From: Paenibacillus sp. MMS20-IR301
GTDB lineage: Bacteria; Bacillota; Bacilli; Paenibacillales; Paenibacillaceae
Assembly (NCBI RefSeq): GCF_032302195.1
Contig: NZ_CP135275.1
Coordinates: 1,054,001-1,118,000, forward strand
DNA length: 64,000 nucleotides
Direction: 5' to 3'
Made by a program: the position numbers and the translations under genes. This document shows, in pieces, positions 41,005 through 50,306 of this stretch. The stretch's first letter is position 1. Every line of letters starts with the position of its first letter. Under the pieces are notes generated by a model. It ran no database searches and was not told the origin of the DNA. It was given only the letters and a program-made list of their open reading frames with translations.

Positions 41005-43446
41005 ATGAGCAGTTTATCAGAGCAGTTTATGCCGGCTTTTCTGGAAGAGGTCGTGGGTGACCGCTTCGGCCGGTATTCCAAATATATTATTCAGGACCGG
41101 GCGATTCCGGATGTCCGTGACGGTCTGAAGCCTGTGCAGCGCCGGATTCTGTATGCGATGTACGATTCAGGGAATACACCGGACAAGCCATACCGCAAAT
41201 CAGCCAAAACCGTCGGGGATGTAATGGGTAACTATCATCCTCACGGGGACTCCTCGATTTACGATGGAATGGTGCGGATGGCCCAGCCTTGGAAGATGGG
41301 CCATGTGCTTGTGGATGGACACGGCAACTGGGGCTCTATGGATGATGACCCGGCAGCAGCCATGCGTTATACCGAAGCCCGCCTGTCTCCGATCGCCATG
41401 GAGATGATGCGTGACATTGAGAAGCGAACCGTATTGTTCAAAGATAACTTTGACAACACAGCGAAGGAGCCCGTTGTGGTTCCTTCCCGCTATCCGAATC
41501 TGCTTGTTAACGGAACAAGCGGGATCTCCGCCGGCTTCGCTACAGAAATTCCTCCGCATAACCTGCGTGAGGTGATTGACGCCTGTATCGCGGTGATGCA
41601 GAAGCCGGATATTGCGCTTGAGGATATCATGACCTTCATCAAAGGTCCGGATTTCCCTACAGGCGGAACCATTATGGGCGGAGACGGTATCCTCGATGCT
41701 TACCGTACCGGTAAAGGGCGCATTTATCTGCGCTCGAAGACAGAGATTGAGAATATGCGCGGCGGTAAGCAGCAGATCGTGATTACGGAGATTCCTTTCC
41801 AGATTGTGAAATCACGGCTCGTAACCGCGATGGAGAATATCCGCCTCGAGAAGAAGATTGAAGGTATTGCTGAAGTCCGTGATGAGAGCGGCCGTGAGGG
41901 CCTGCGGATTGTGGTCGAGCTGAAGAAGGAAGCGGATGCGGGCGGTATTCTGGCTTATCTGCTCAAGAAAACGGATCTGCAGGTCACCTACAACTTCAAC
42001 ATGGTGGCCATTGTGAATAAAGCGCCGCAGCAGCTTGGACTCAAGGCTATCCTTGAAGCTTACATTGCCCATCAGCGGGAAGTGGTTACTCACCGTACCC
42101 AGTTTGACCTGGAGCGTGCAGAGGACCGGGCCCATGTGCTGGAAGGGCTGGTTAAAGCACTGAACATTCTGGATGAAGTAATTGCAGCGATCAAGGCATC
42201 GAAGAACCGCCAGGATGCGCAGAATAATCTGGTCTGGATGTTCGGTTTCAGTGAACGCCAGGCTGATTCCATCCTAACCTTGCAGCTGTACCGCCTGACC
42301 AATCTGGAGATTCATTCACTCCAGAAGGAGCTCGATGAGATGCTTGCACGGATTGCAGTCCTGCAAGGGATACTGAACAGCGACAAGAAGCTGGTCGCCG
42401 TTATCCGCAAAGAGCTGCTGGAGATCCGTGATAAGTACGGAATCGACCGCCGGTCGCTCATTCAGGGTGAAGTGGAAGAGCTGAAGGTGAGTATGGAGGT
42501 CCTCGTGAACGCTGAGGATGTGCTGGTTGCTTTTTCAGAGGGCGGTTATATCAAGCGGACAGGCATGCTGTCCTTCACCCGCTCCGGCGGAGAGCGGCAT
42601 TCAGCGGGAGTCAACGAAGGGGACCATATCAGCAAGCTGCTGGATCTCAATACCCGGGACAGCCTGCTTGTGTTCACACGTAAGGGGCAGTATTTCCTGC
42701 TTCCGGTCCACCAGATTCCGGAGTTCAAATGGAAGGAGCCCGGCACGGCAATTGTGAACGTGATCGGGCTTGCCAAAGGGGACGGAATCGTCAGCGTACT
42801 GCCGGTCGGCAACCTGGAGGACCCGGCAGCCAGTCTGGTCTTCGTTACCCGCAAGGGACAGGTTAAGCGTACAGAGCTTAAGGAGTACTCTACAAGCCGT
42901 TCCGGTGCTGTTGCCGCCTGTAAGGTGGCTGAAGGCGACGAGATCATTACAGTGGCTCTGAGCAGCGGAGACAAGGACATTGTACTTGTGACCCGCGAGG
43001 GGATGAGTATCCGGTTCCGTGAGAATGAGGTCAATCCGATGGGCCGGGTAGCAACAGGCGTGAGAGGCATTCAGCTGCGGGAAGGCGACGAGGTTGTGTC
43101 CTGCTTCTGGGTTAGTGAAGATGAAGGGGAGATTCTTGCAGTCACGGAGATTGGCTACGCCAAGCGCTCACTGCTGCTCGACTATCCTTCCCAGAGCCGC
43201 GGCGGCAAAGGGATGCCGACGTTTGAATTCAAGGAAGGCAAGCGTGTCCGCCCTAACGGCAGCAGGCTTATAGGGGCTTTCTACTGCAAAGACCCGGTAG
43301 AGCTGGTTGCCATTACCCAGAGCGGGGCGGTGCATTCCTTCTCCTCTGAAGCGGCACCGCTGTCGGAGCGCCGTTCGACCGGCAAGCAGCTGGTTCCTGT
43401 AGAGAAGAAGGACGAGATTACCAACCTTTTTCCGGCGGTTAAGTAG
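41005..43446 (+). CDS. parC: DNA topoisomerase IV subunit A
   Basis: The 813-residue cleavage subunit. The active-site tyrosine is Tyr122 in [15 protein letters not shown]. The quinolone-resistance region reads [13 protein letters not shown], so the two usual resistance positions carry the sensitive residues Ser83 and Asp87. The C-terminal beta-pinwheel shows repeated GQVKRT-like blades ([35 protein letters not shown]). ATG 41005 follows GAAGGTGAAGAG. Pairs with ParE upstream. It ends at a long terminator hairpin. Confidence 0.97.
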   Translation: MSSLSEQFMPAFLEEVVGDRFGRYSKYIIQDRAIPDVRDGLKPVQRRILYAMYDSGNTPDKPYRKSAKTVGDVMGNYHPHGDSSIYDGMVRMAQPWKMGHVLVDGHGNWGSMDDDPAAAMRYTEARLSPIAMEMMRDIEKRTVLFKDNFDNTAKEPVVVPSRYPNLLVNGTSGISAGFATEIPPHNLREVIDACIAVMQKPDIALEDIMTFIKGPDFPTGGTIMGGDGILDAYRTGKGRIYLRSKTEIENMRGGKQQIVITEIPFQIVKSRLVTAMENIRLEKKIEGIAEVRDESGREGLRIVVELKKEADAGGILAYLLKKTDLQVTYNFNMVAIVNKAPQQLGLKAILEAYIAHQREVVTHRTQFDLERAEDRAHVLEGLVKALNILDEVIAAIKASKNRQDAQNNLVWMFGFSERQADSILTLQLYRLTNLEIHSLQKELDEMLARIAVLQGILNSDKKLVAVIRKELLEIRDKYGIDRRSLIQGEVEELKVSMEVLVNAEDVLVAFSEGGYIKRTGMLSFTRSGGERHSAGVNEGDHISKLLDLNTRDSLLVFTRKGQYFLLPVHQIPEFKWKEPGTAIVNVIGLAKGDGIVSVLPVGNLEDPAASLVFVTRKGQVKRTELKEYSTSRSGAVAACKVAEGDEIITVALSSGDKDIVLVTREGMSIRFRENEVNPMGRVATGVRGIQLREGDEVVSCFWVSEDEGEILAVTEIGYAKRSLLLDYPSQSRGGKGMPTFEFKEGKRVRPNGSRLIGAFYCKDPVELVAITQSGAVHSFSSEAAPLSERRSTGKQLVPVEKKDEITNLFPAVK

Positions 43447-43480
43447 TCCGGTTCGCGGATTATAGATGTATTGCTTTATC

Positions 43481-43532
43481 ACAAACGGCGCTTGGCTGCT
43501 CTGATTTCAGAGCTCCAGGCGCCGTTTGTTTA
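43481..43532 (+). terminator. Terminator after parC
   Basis: ACAAACGGCGC (from 43481) pairs with GCGCCGTTTGT (to 43529), with further inner pairing, followed by TTA. Confidence 0.78.
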
Positions 43533-43592
43533 GATCCCCGTTGCCAAGGGAGCTTTGATTTTATTTTTTTCGTTTGCAGGAAATGGAATTTC

Positions 43593-43602
43593 TTTCGCGA
43601 AA
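43593..43602. promoter_or_regulatory. Palindrome upstream of the MarR gene, candidate operator
   Basis: TTTCGCGAAA is a perfect 10-bp palindrome 70 bp before the MarR start. MarR proteins commonly bind such sites for autorepression; the pairing with this gene is inferred. Confidence 0.35.
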
Positions 43603-43671
43603 ATGTTTAGATATACCGGATAGAGATCCGCAAAATAACCCCACATTCTATAAGGTCAAGGAAAGGAAGGA

Positions 43672-44109
43672 ATGAGTGTGCACTCCACTGAATTCAGTAA
43701 AATCTGGCATAAGATATTAAAGGACTACAAGTCACATATGGATAGCAAGCTTGCCCCTACATTGACAGATGCCCAGCTTACCGTGCTCGAACTTCTGCAG
43801 GAACGTGACGCCATGAAGCCTTCCGACCTGGCTCCGCATCTGGCAACCAGCCCGGCGGCGGTGACGATGCTGCTTGACCGGATGGAGAAGCACAGTCTCA
43901 TTAACCGCGCACGCGATGCGTCCGACCGGAGAATCGTCTGGGTGAGCATTACGGATACAGGCAAGCGCGAGACCTCGCGCGGACTGCAGATCCGCAGTGA
44001 TTTTTTCGCGGAAGCCCTTGACCCCATTTCATCGCATAATCAGCAGCTGCTGCTCTATCTGATGGGGAAGATGGTAGTAGCCCCGGCAGCGGAAGGCTCT
44101 GCACAGTAG
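43672..44109 (+). CDS. MarR-family transcriptional regulator
   Basis: A 145-residue dimeric winged-helix regulator: LTDAQLTVLELLQERDAMKP, the recognition helix region LATSPAAVTMLLDRMEKHSL, and the wing with ARDASDRRIVWVSITDTGK. ATG 43672 abuts GGAAGG; GTG 43678, seven bases after that site, is at least as likely and would remove two residues. No target gene sits beside it on the same strand. It ends at a terminator shared with the convergent pseudouridine synthase gene. Confidence 0.93.
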   Translation: MSVHSTEFSKIWHKILKDYKSHMDSKLAPTLTDAQLTVLELLQERDAMKPSDLAPHLATSPAAVTMLLDRMEKHSLINRARDASDRRIVWVSITDTGKRETSRGLQIRSDFFAEALDPISSHNQQLLLYLMGKMVVAPAAEGSAQ

Positions 44110-44139
44110 GGTCTATAGCTTGTAGTATATAAATAAAAA

Positions 44140-44174
44140 AAAAGCAGGCATCCGTTACCGGATGGCCTGCTTTT
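44140..44174. terminator. Bidirectional terminator between MarR and pseudouridine synthase genes
   Basis: AAAAGCAGGC..TCCG pairs with CGGA..GCCTGCTTTT, with A and T runs outside both arms. On the minus strand it overlaps the last codons of the synthase gene. Confidence 0.85.
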
Positions 44175-44901
44175 GGTTATGCGGCGTCCACAGATTCCAT
44201 GGATAGGTCTGCGGGGGCAGCGATATTAATTCAATCTGCTCTCTGGTCACCGGGTGAGGGAAGCCGACTACAGCCGACCACAGGGCAATCTGCTGTCCGG
44301 GCCGGTTCACTGCCGCGCCGTATTTCTGGTCGCCAAACAGCGGGCAGCCGATGCCGCTCAGCTGTACACGGATCTGATGGGAGCGTCCGGTCAGCAGGTC
44401 GATCTTCAGGAGGGTATAGCCCTCCGCGCTGCCGATCACCGTATAATCAAGAATAGCTTCCTTGCCGCCCGGGGTTCCCTTGCGGACGATGCTGACTGTA
44501 TTGCTCTTAGCGTCCTTCAGCAGCGTGTTAACCAGCCGCCCCTGTGACGCGGGAGGCTTACCGTGGACTACAGTCAGATATACCTTCTGAAAGGCATGGG
44601 AGCGGACACTCTCGGACAGCCTGGAGGCGGCCTTTGAGGTTTTGGCAAAGATCATCGCACCTCCTACAGGCCGGTCCAGCCGGTGGACAAGTCCCATGAA
44701 GACATTGCCCGGCTTGGAGTAACGTTCCTTCACATCCTCCTTGAGCAGGGTCAGCAGATCCTGATCACCGGTGGCGTCCTCCTGTACAGGAATGTTAACC
44801 GGCTTCACGATGCCTAACAGATGGTTGTCCTCGTACAGGATTTCAAACCGGGATTGACCGCCTGCTGACTCTCCGGCTGTTCCGTTATTCGGTGCTGTCA
44901 T
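44155..44901 (-). CDS. RluA-family pseudouridine synthase
   Basis: A 248-residue enzyme that isomerises uridine in ribosomal or transfer RNA. The catalytic motif HRLDRPVGGAMIFAKT holds the essential Asp. Other family stretches are YEDNHLLGIVKPVNIPVQ and LLTGRSHQIRVQLSGIGCPLFGD. It lacks an S4 domain, which suggests the short RluA/TruC-like branch rather than RluD. ATG 44901 is three bases after the stop of the methyltransferase gene, so the two RNA-modifying enzymes form an operon. The exact target base is not deducible. Confidence 0.92.
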   Translation of the reverse strand: MTAPNNGTAGESAGGQSRFEILYEDNHLLGIVKPVNIPVQEDATGDQDLLTLLKEDVKERYSKPGNVFMGLVHRLDRPVGGAMIFAKTSKAASRLSESVRSHAFQKVYLTVVHGKPPASQGRLVNTLLKDAKSNTVSIVRKGTPGGKEAILDYTVIGSAEGYTLLKIDLLTGRSHQIRVQLSGIGCPLFGDQKYGAAVNRPGQQIALWSAVVGFPHPVTREQIELISLPPQTYPWNLWTPHNQKQAIR

Positions 44902-44904
44902 GGC

Positions 44905-45768
44905 TTACGCCTCCCAGCGGCCCAGAATTCCGCAAGGCAGGTTCATGCCGGAAGAGGTAATCGGCAGGCCGATCTCGCCGGAGGTAAGCTTGCCTCCGTA
45001 GCGTTTGCCCATGGTCATTGAGAGCATATTACGCAGGACGGTTGGCGAGATTCCGGTGGTATAGGAATTGATCAGTGTGAAGAGCGGCCGGTCACTCATG
45101 ATCTCCATGCAGCTCTCCAGGAACGGATAGAGGCTTGCTTCCAGCTTCCACATTTCGCCGCCCGGGCCTCTTCCGTAGGAAGGAGGGTCCATGATGATGG
45201 CATCATATTTGCTGCCGCGGCGCTGTTCCCGCTGAACGAACTTGAATACATCATCCGTAATGAAACGGACGGGTTTATCGGAAAGTCCGGACAAGGCGAT
45301 ATTTTCCTTCGCCCACTGGACCATGCCTTTAGCGGCGTCAACATGAACTACCGATGCGCCGGCACTCGCTGCAGCCACAGTAGCTCCTCCGGTATAAGCG
45401 AACAGGTTAAGCACGGAGATCGGCCGGTTAGCCGCAGCAATCTTGTCCATCATCCAGCGCCAGTTGGCAGCCTGTTCAGGGAACAGCCCGGTGTGCTTGA
45501 AGTTCGTCGGACGAAGATTAAACTTCAGCTTGCCGTAACTGATCTTCCAGTCTTCCGGAATGCTCTTCTTCATCTCCCATTGTCCGCCCCCGGCGGAGCT
45601 GCGGTGATAGTGCCCGTGCACATCACGCCATTTGGCGGTTTCACTGGCCAGCGGCCAGATAATCTGCGGGTCCGGGCGGCGCAGGATAATATCACCCCAG
45701 CGCTCCAGCTTCTCGCCGCCCCCGGTGTCGATTACTTCATAGTCCTTCCAGTCACTTGCTATATACAT
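44905..45768 (-). CDS. Class I SAM-dependent methyltransferase, probable 23S rRNA methylase
   Basis: A 287-residue protein with a Rossmann methyltransferase core. The SAM-binding motif is LNLFAYTGGATVAAASAGAS (~127-146), VVHVDAAKGMVQWAKEN follows it, and the catalytic motif DAIIMDPPSYGRG lies near 190. The layout resembles the RlmI/RlmK group but without an N-terminal PUA domain. Start is ATG 45768 (MYIASDWKDYEV) with GAAGGATGG upstream; a TTG at 45786 would overlap that ribosome site. Operon partner of the pseudouridine synthase, which supports an RNA substrate. Confidence 0.88.
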   Translation of the reverse strand: MYIASDWKDYEVIDTGGGEKLERWGDIILRRPDPQIIWPLASETAKWRDVHGHYHRSSAGGGQWEMKKSIPEDWKISYGKLKFNLRPTNFKHTGLFPEQAANWRWMMDKIAAANRPISVLNLFAYTGGATVAAASAGASVVHVDAAKGMVQWAKENIALSGLSDKPVRFITDDVFKFVQREQRRGSKYDAIIMDPPSYGRGPGGEMWKLEASLYPFLESCMEIMSDRPLFTLINSYTTGISPTVLRNMLSMTMGKRYGGKLTSGEIGLPITSSGMNLPCGILGRWEA

Positions 45769-45965
45769 TATCGATCCATCCTTCAAAAATTCATTTAGCC
45801 TTTATTGTACAACATTTCGCGCGGCTCCTACAAACAAAATGGTTGCAAAGCTGCGACGATTCTCTAGTTTGTCATGGATTTAACTGAAGGGAGGCTTCTG
45901 GCGTATCCGGCAGCGATTGTGTATGATCAGAGTGATCAGCTACTCAAGAAGGGGGGCCAACCGGG

Positions 45966-46850
45966 ATGTACAATCTCGCTAAGCTGTATTATCCGATTAC
46001 AGCAAATCCGGCCGCCGCAGGAGAATATCTGCCCGGCAGACTGCTGCAGCCGTACATCCGCTGCTACTGGGGGACGGGCCCCAGCCTGCCGGAGAAATCT
46101 GCTGACAGGGAACCGGCCGGCCCTCAAGATGAATATGCCACAGTAGAGACTTCGGCAAAGCTCAGTACAGAAACGATCATTCCGGACAGCTGTATGGATA
46201 TTATCTGGGAATGGGATGATATTACAGGAGAGGCCGGCGGGATTTTTTGCGGCATCAATGATACTTCCTTTGAAGTGGGACAAGACCGGCTGCAGGGGGC
46301 CAGGCAGCGGTTCGCGATCCGTTTTCATTTCTGGGCGGTGCATCTCTTTGCCGATGAGCCGCTGCAGGAGGTGCTGAATGCCCATGTTGCTGTAGACGAC
46401 TACTTCCACACCTTTCGCAAGGAGCTGGGGGAGCAGCTTAGGAATATAACTACAATGGCTGGGCGCATAGCTGCCGCAGAAGGATTCCTGCTGCGGCGGC
46501 TGGAGCAGGGAGGCCGCAGCAATGACGGAATGATGAATGCGGTCCACCAGATGCTGAAGTCACGGGGGGTGGTGTCTGCCGGTGAACTGGAGCATAGCTC
46601 CGGCCTGAGCAGCCGCCAGCTGGAACGGCTGTTCCGCCGGCACATCGGTCTTCCGCCCAAAAAAGTCGCCGATCTCGTCCGCTTCCAAAACGTCTGGCTG
46701 GAGCTGTACCGGACACCGCTCTACCAGGGCAGCCAACAGGATCTCGCCTTTACTTACGGCTACAGCCATCAGTCACATTTCATCAACAATTTCCGTAAAT
46801 TCGCCGGGAGAACACCGCTTGCGGCATTGGATTATGCTAACCGCAGATGA
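45966..46850 (+). CDS. AraC-family transcriptional regulator
   Basis: A 294-residue regulator. The N-terminal ~165 residues form a ligand or sensor domain (PGRLLQPYIRCYWG, TIIPDSCMDIIWEW, FHFWAVHLFADEPLQEV) of the type found in DUF6597 AraC proteins. The C-terminal paired helix-turn-helix (~190-290) contains SSRQLERLFRRHIGLPPKKV and FTYGYSHQSHFINNFRKFAG. ATG 45966 has AAGGGGGG about 10 bases upstream. The VOC-domain gene lies 103 bp downstream on the same strand and may be its target. Confidence 0.9.
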   Translation: MYNLAKLYYPITANPAAAGEYLPGRLLQPYIRCYWGTGPSLPEKSADREPAGPQDEYATVETSAKLSTETIIPDSCMDIIWEWDDITGEAGGIFCGINDTSFEVGQDRLQGARQRFAIRFHFWAVHLFADEPLQEVLNAHVAVDDYFHTFRKELGEQLRNITTMAGRIAAAEGFLLRRLEQGGRSNDGMMNAVHQMLKSRGVVSAGELEHSSGLSSRQLERLFRRHIGLPPKKVADLVRFQNVWLELYRTPLYQGSQQDLAFTYGYSHQSHFINNFRKFAGRTPLAALDYANRR

Positions 46851-46953
46851 GTGTCGTTTTTTTGCAATACAAGCCCGGGAAGGACCGTTACAATAAGTTA
46901 AGAGGGCTGATCCGGAGTGATCATGCTACAGCTACTGAGGGGACGGATGAATT

Positions 46954-47334
46954 ATGATTACTACTTTTGACGGCATCAATCTGTACAGTAAGGATCCTGC
47001 TGCGCTTGCGGCATTTTATTCTGAGGTACTGGGTATTCCTGTTCCGTTTGAAGGCTTTGGGGAATATGACGGGGCAAAGATCAGTTTCGAGCGTAACCAG
47101 CCCGGACTGATCATCTGGAATGAGACCAAATGGGGCAAGCACACCACAGGAGTAGTTAATCTGGTGTTCTCCTGCAGCAATCTTGATGAAACCTATGAAC
47201 AGCTAAAGGCGAATGGGCTGGATTGCCACCCTCCGGAAACGATGGAGTACGGCGGCAAGGAAATGAATTTCCGCGACCCTGACGGCAACGGGATTACGCT
47301 GCTGGAGGGCGGATACTTGACAGACGAAACCTGA
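46954..47334 (+). CDS. VOC-family (glyoxalase/bleomycin-resistance-like) protein
   Basis: A 126-residue protein built of two beta-alpha-beta-beta-beta halves: LYSKDPAALAAFYSEVLGIP at the start and GVVNLVFSCSNLDETYEQLK in the second half. It ends with KEMNFRDPDGNGITLLEGG, which supplies the usual C-terminal metal-ligand Glu. ATG 46954 follows GAGGGGACGG. The class includes dioxygenases, lyases and resistance proteins; the substrate is not deducible. Confidence 0.88.
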   Translation: MITTFDGINLYSKDPAALAAFYSEVLGIPVPFEGFGEYDGAKISFERNQPGLIIWNETKWGKHTTGVVNLVFSCSNLDETYEQLKANGLDCHPPETMEYGGKEMNFRDPDGNGITLLEGGYLTDET

Positions 47335-47396
47335 TCTTTTCAGGCGGCAGATTAAGCGGTTCAAGCAATGAACTCGGAATGAAATATGGAATGCTG

Positions 47397-47443
47397 ACAG
47401 CGGCAGTCCCGGACAAGCAGTGCAGGTCCGGAATTGCCGCTGT
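47397..47443. terminator. Strong hairpin after the VOC gene
   Basis: ACAGCGGCA (47397-47405) pairs with TGCCGCTGT (47435-47443), and inner CCGGAC pairs with GTCCGG. No long T run follows, so termination efficiency is uncertain. Confidence 0.5.
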
Positions 47444-47497
47444 TCATGTTGTCCCGGGAAGCAGAGCAGCAGGTCTTACCGAAAAGTATTTAAAAAG

Positions 47498-47527
47498 TTG
47501 ACAATGAGAATCATTATCAAATAGAAT
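47498..47527 (+). promoter_or_regulatory. Promoter with overlapping Fur box upstream of flavodoxin
   Basis: -35 TTGACA (47498-47503) and -10 TAGAAT (47522-47527) are 18 bases apart. GACAATGAGAATCATTATC (47500-47518) matches 17 of 19 positions of the classical Fur box and covers the -35 and spacer. Iron-replete repression is the expected result. Confidence 0.9.
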
Positions 47528-47614
47528 GGGGATAGAAAAACTTGGTTAGCAGTTTGCAGCTAATGGACTGACTCATAAAGATAAACTTCATTTTTACCTT
47601 GGGAGGACTAAGTA

Positions 47615-48067
47615 ATGGCTAAGGTGCTAGTGGCATATGCCAGCTTGACCGGAAATACGGAAGAGATTGCGGAACTGATTGTAGAGGGAATACGCCAGGC
47701 AGGCGGGGAGGCCGTACTGAAATCGGTCACAGACTGCAATGCGGATGAGATAAAGGACTACGAGGCTGTGCTGCTGGGAGCGTACACTTGGGGAGACGGC
47801 GAGCTGCCGGATGAATTCCTTGACTTCTATGAAGAGATGGATGAGCTTGACCTCTCTTCCTGCAAGGCTGCTGCCTTCGGCAGCGGAGATACCGGGTATG
47901 AGATCTATTGCGGTGCGGTAGATCAGATCGAAGCGAAGCTGAAGGAGCGCGGTGCAGAGATCGTTCAGGCGAGCCTGAAGATTGAATATGGACCGAATGC
48001 GGCGGAGAAGGATGCCTGCCGCAGCTTCGGACGCGAGTTCACCCTTACCTGCGCGGCGGTTTCTTAA
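47615..48067 (+). CDS. Flavodoxin, iron-regulated
   Basis: A 150-residue FMN-binding electron carrier. The phosphate loop SLTGNTEEIAELI is near residue 9, and the isoalloxazine loops are LLGAYTWGDGELPDEFLDFY (Trp ~60) and FGSGDTGYEIYCGAVD. ATG 47615 follows TGGGAGGAC. A Fur box on its promoter indicates production under iron limitation, when flavodoxin replaces ferredoxin, as with B. subtilis YkuN/YkuP. The next gene starts two bases after its stop. Confidence 0.95.
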   Translation: MAKVLVAYASLTGNTEEIAELIVEGIRQAGGEAVLKSVTDCNADEIKDYEAVLLGAYTWGDGELPDEFLDFYEEMDELDLSSCKAAAFGSGDTGYEIYCGAVDQIEAKLKERGAEIVQASLKIEYGPNAAEKDACRSFGREFTLTCAAVS

Positions 48068-48069
48068 CG

Positions 48070-48849
48070 ATGGGCGCCGCAGCAGGATGCTGTGCAGGAA
48101 GACAACTGGATACAGGGACTGCCCGTTACAGCCGTCTGAATGACTTCCGGATGGAGCATATCATGCTGGGCGGTGCAGAACATACAGGTAAAGGGGGGCA
48201 GGCCACCGGACTTCCCCGCTGGAGACAGCAGGTCCAGTATGCAGTCGGACATACGCTGAATGACTTTTACAGTCTGCAGCCCGAAGTGCGCCGGGAGACA
48301 CCGGTACAATTTCTGCTGGAGCACCGCTGGCCGCAGAAGGCAGGCGCTTTTCCTTCGCTGATGCATTTCTGGGAAGTCAAACAAGCGGTTGCCGATGAGC
48401 TGACACGGATTGCTGCGGGCAATCATACCGGGGAAATTCCGGTCATGCTCTATGAGCAGTGGCATGTACCGGTGCCTGAGCTGGAAATTGAGCTGGCGAT
48501 GATCTTCCAGCTGGCCTGGAATTCCGGGACCGCAGGGCGCAGCCTGAATATCCAGAAGTTCATGGTGAACGGCAATGATGAGGTGATTACCGGATTTCTG
48601 CATATGGCGAATGTCTTCTGCCACAAGGCCTACGGGCTGCCGGCAGAGACGATAGGTGTCTATTCGCTGCTGGACGGGCGCCGACATATCTTTGACGGTG
48701 CGGGGATTCCTCTGCAGGAGTCGCTCGACTATGTGCGCCTGCTGTCGGTATTCCTGGAACCGGAGGAGCATGCAGAAGGCTGTGTACGGTACGGCAGCCG
48801 CCGCAGCGAGCGGGATGAGCCCATGCTCCGGGGGTATGGGCTGATGTAG
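48070..48849 (+). CDS. Protein of unknown function co-transcribed with flavodoxin
   Basis: The 259-residue soluble product begins MGAAAGCCAGRQLDTG, with two adjacent cysteines (C7, C8). It contains HTLNDFYSLQPEVRRETPV, HFWEVKQAVADELTRI and NVFCHKAYGLPAETIGVYS. No signal peptide or membrane helix is seen. It starts two bases after the flavodoxin stop with only a weak ribosome site, so coupling is likely, and it falls under the same Fur-type promoter. The arrangement recalls B. subtilis ykuN-ykuO-ykuP, in which ykuO is an uncharacterised gene beside flavodoxins. I have not established homology to YkuO. A role in iron-limited redox metabolism is only inferred. Confidence 0.75.
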   Translation: MGAAAGCCAGRQLDTGTARYSRLNDFRMEHIMLGGAEHTGKGGQATGLPRWRQQVQYAVGHTLNDFYSLQPEVRRETPVQFLLEHRWPQKAGAFPSLMHFWEVKQAVADELTRIAAGNHTGEIPVMLYEQWHVPVPELEIELAMIFQLAWNSGTAGRSLNIQKFMVNGNDEVITGFLHMANVFCHKAYGLPAETIGVYSLLDGRRHIFDGAGIPLQESLDYVRLLSVFLEPEEHAEGCVRYGSRRSERDEPMLRGYGLM

Positions 48850-48867
48850 CCTCTTATATTAAATACT

Positions 48868-48919
48868 AAAAAGCATCTCAACCGGACGGCACGGGCAGCC
48901 GCAGGAAGAGATGCTTTTT
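48868..48919. terminator. Bidirectional terminator between convergent operons
   Basis: AAAAAGCATCTC (48868-48879) pairs perfectly with GAGATGCTTTTT (48908-48919), serving the flavodoxin operon and the convergent acetyltransferase genes. Confidence 0.85.
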
Positions 48920-48953
48920 GCTGTCTTGGGGTTATTGGTGCACTTGCCGGAAC

Positions 48954-49808
48954 TTAGTCCAGGCTGGCTGAATAGTAATCCTGCTGGTTCAGAATGACGA
49001 ATCCGCAGCTCTCATAGAGCTTCAGCGCATTCGGGTTGTCCAGAGCCACCTCAAGATTAACGCCGTTATAATTCCGCTGCTCCCGCTCAATCGTCTGCAT
49101 CAGCGCACTCCGGCCGATACCGAGACCCCGCAGATTCTTGTCTACCGTAAGGCCGAAGATCCAGGTCTCATTGTCCTCGGACCAGAGCCGCATCTTGCCG
49201 GCAGGCTGTCCGTTCCATTCGATCATGATATGCTCCTGAGAGCCTTCCTGCTCATGCTGGACGTACATTTCGGCGGCATCTTCCTCCGTCATGCTGAATC
49301 CGCCGCAGTCGAAGGCGATTAATACAGGCGTCTCATCGGCACGCGCAGGCCGGAGCATAACGTTGCCCGAGGCTGAACTGGCCTCCTGGATTCCGCGGTT
49401 CCCTGCCGCTCTGTCCCACTTCATCTGAAACTCCGCATGGCTGAATTCCAGCGGCAGAGTCTTCAGAAAAGCGTTACCTGATTCTGATGCCGCAGGGGTA
49501 TTCAGCAGCAGCGACTTGACCTTGCCGCGCCGGATCAGGGGCTGTACCCGCTGCCAGAGTGAGCTGAAGATGCCCCGGCGGCGGTAACCCGGGCGAACCA
49601 TGCCGCAGATTTCCATATCGCCGCCGATATTATATAACCCGATGAACCCGACCAGCAGCTCATCTTCATAGGTCACCAGCCATTCCGCTCCGCCTGCTTC
49701 CCCTGGATGCCGGAGCATGTCCCAATTCAGCTTAAGTGAGATTCCTTCATATTGCTCGCAGCGCTGCTGCAGTTCCTCTATTTCTTTCAGTGTATCCGCT
49801 GTAGTCAA
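48954..49808 (-). CDS. GNAT acetyltransferase with two tandem domains
   Basis: A 284-residue protein. The first GNAT-like half has VRPGYRRRGIFSSLWQRVQP (~72-90) and the second has LTVDKNLRGLGIGRSALMQT (~222-241), then LDNPNALKLYESCGFVILN. Both retain the acetyl-CoA pyrophosphate-binding pattern, although the first has R-R-R-G-I-F in place of the second glycine. The start is TTG 49808 behind GGAGGAAGAAAGA. It is 12 bp downstream of the small GNAT gene at 50096-49821, so the two form one operon. Substrates unknown. Confidence 0.87.
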   Translation of the reverse strand: MTTADTLKEIEELQQRCEQYEGISLKLNWDMLRHPGEAGGAEWLVTYEDELLVGFIGLYNIGGDMEICGMVRPGYRRRGIFSSLWQRVQPLIRRGKVKSLLLNTPAASESGNAFLKTLPLEFSHAEFQMKWDRAAGNRGIQEASSASGNVMLRPARADETPVLIAFDCGGFSMTEEDAAEMYVQHEQEGSQEHIMIEWNGQPAGKMRLWSEDNETWIFGLTVDKNLRGLGIGRSALMQTIEREQRNYNGVNLEVALDNPNALKLYESCGFVILNQQDYYSASLD

Positions 49809-49820
49809 TCTTTCTTCCTC

Positions 49821-50096
49821 CTATTTCAGTACATCCCGGTACTCCGCGTGCTTCTCGAACTGATGGGCCGCATACGGGCAATCAGGCACAATTTTGACAT
49901 TCTGTTCACGGGCCAGGTCTACAACCGCCCGCACAAGCTTCTCCCCGGCACCCTGACCGCGCAGATCTTCAGAGACAAAGGTATGGTCAATCACCAGGTT
50001 ACCTGTATTCTCTTCCGCTCTGTATGTAATCTCGGCAAGGTCCTTACCGTCACCAGCTATATAAAAACGTCCTTCTCCCTTAGCAATCCGTTCCAT
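49821..50096 (-). CDS. Small YjdJ-type GNAT acetyltransferase
   Basis: A 91-residue minimal acetyltransferase: EITYRAEENTGNLVIDHTFV, the CoA-binding SEDLRGQGAGEKLVRAVVD, and IVPDCPYAAHQFEKH with the conserved Cys/Pro/Tyr of the YjdJ group. ATG 50096 follows GGAGTG. First gene of a two-gene acetyltransferase operon. The short length is normal for this group. Confidence 0.88.
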   Translation of the reverse strand: MERIAKGEGRFYIAGDGKDLAEITYRAEENTGNLVIDHTFVSEDLRGQGAGEKLVRAVVDLAREQNVKIVPDCPYAAHQFEKHAEYRDVLK

Positions 50097-50306
50097 GTTA
50101 CTTCACTCCATTCCTGTGTATTCCCTTTATTTTACTACCCTCTCCGGCAAAAAGCGAGAAATAGCAAGCCGGGAAAGTTGCAACGTGACATGTGTATTAC
50201 ATCTGGAGTCAGAAAATTCGGAATGACTTGCACATTTCCTTCCCGATGCCATAAGATTAAGGCACTAACGCTGTAGCGAAAAGAAGTTGCATCAGGAGGA
50301 ATAGCC

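Noticed and set aside
48070..48849. Naming the flavodoxin neighbour ykuO
   Set aside because: Position matches the B. subtilis operon, but homology could not be shown from sequence memory alone, so no symbol was assigned.
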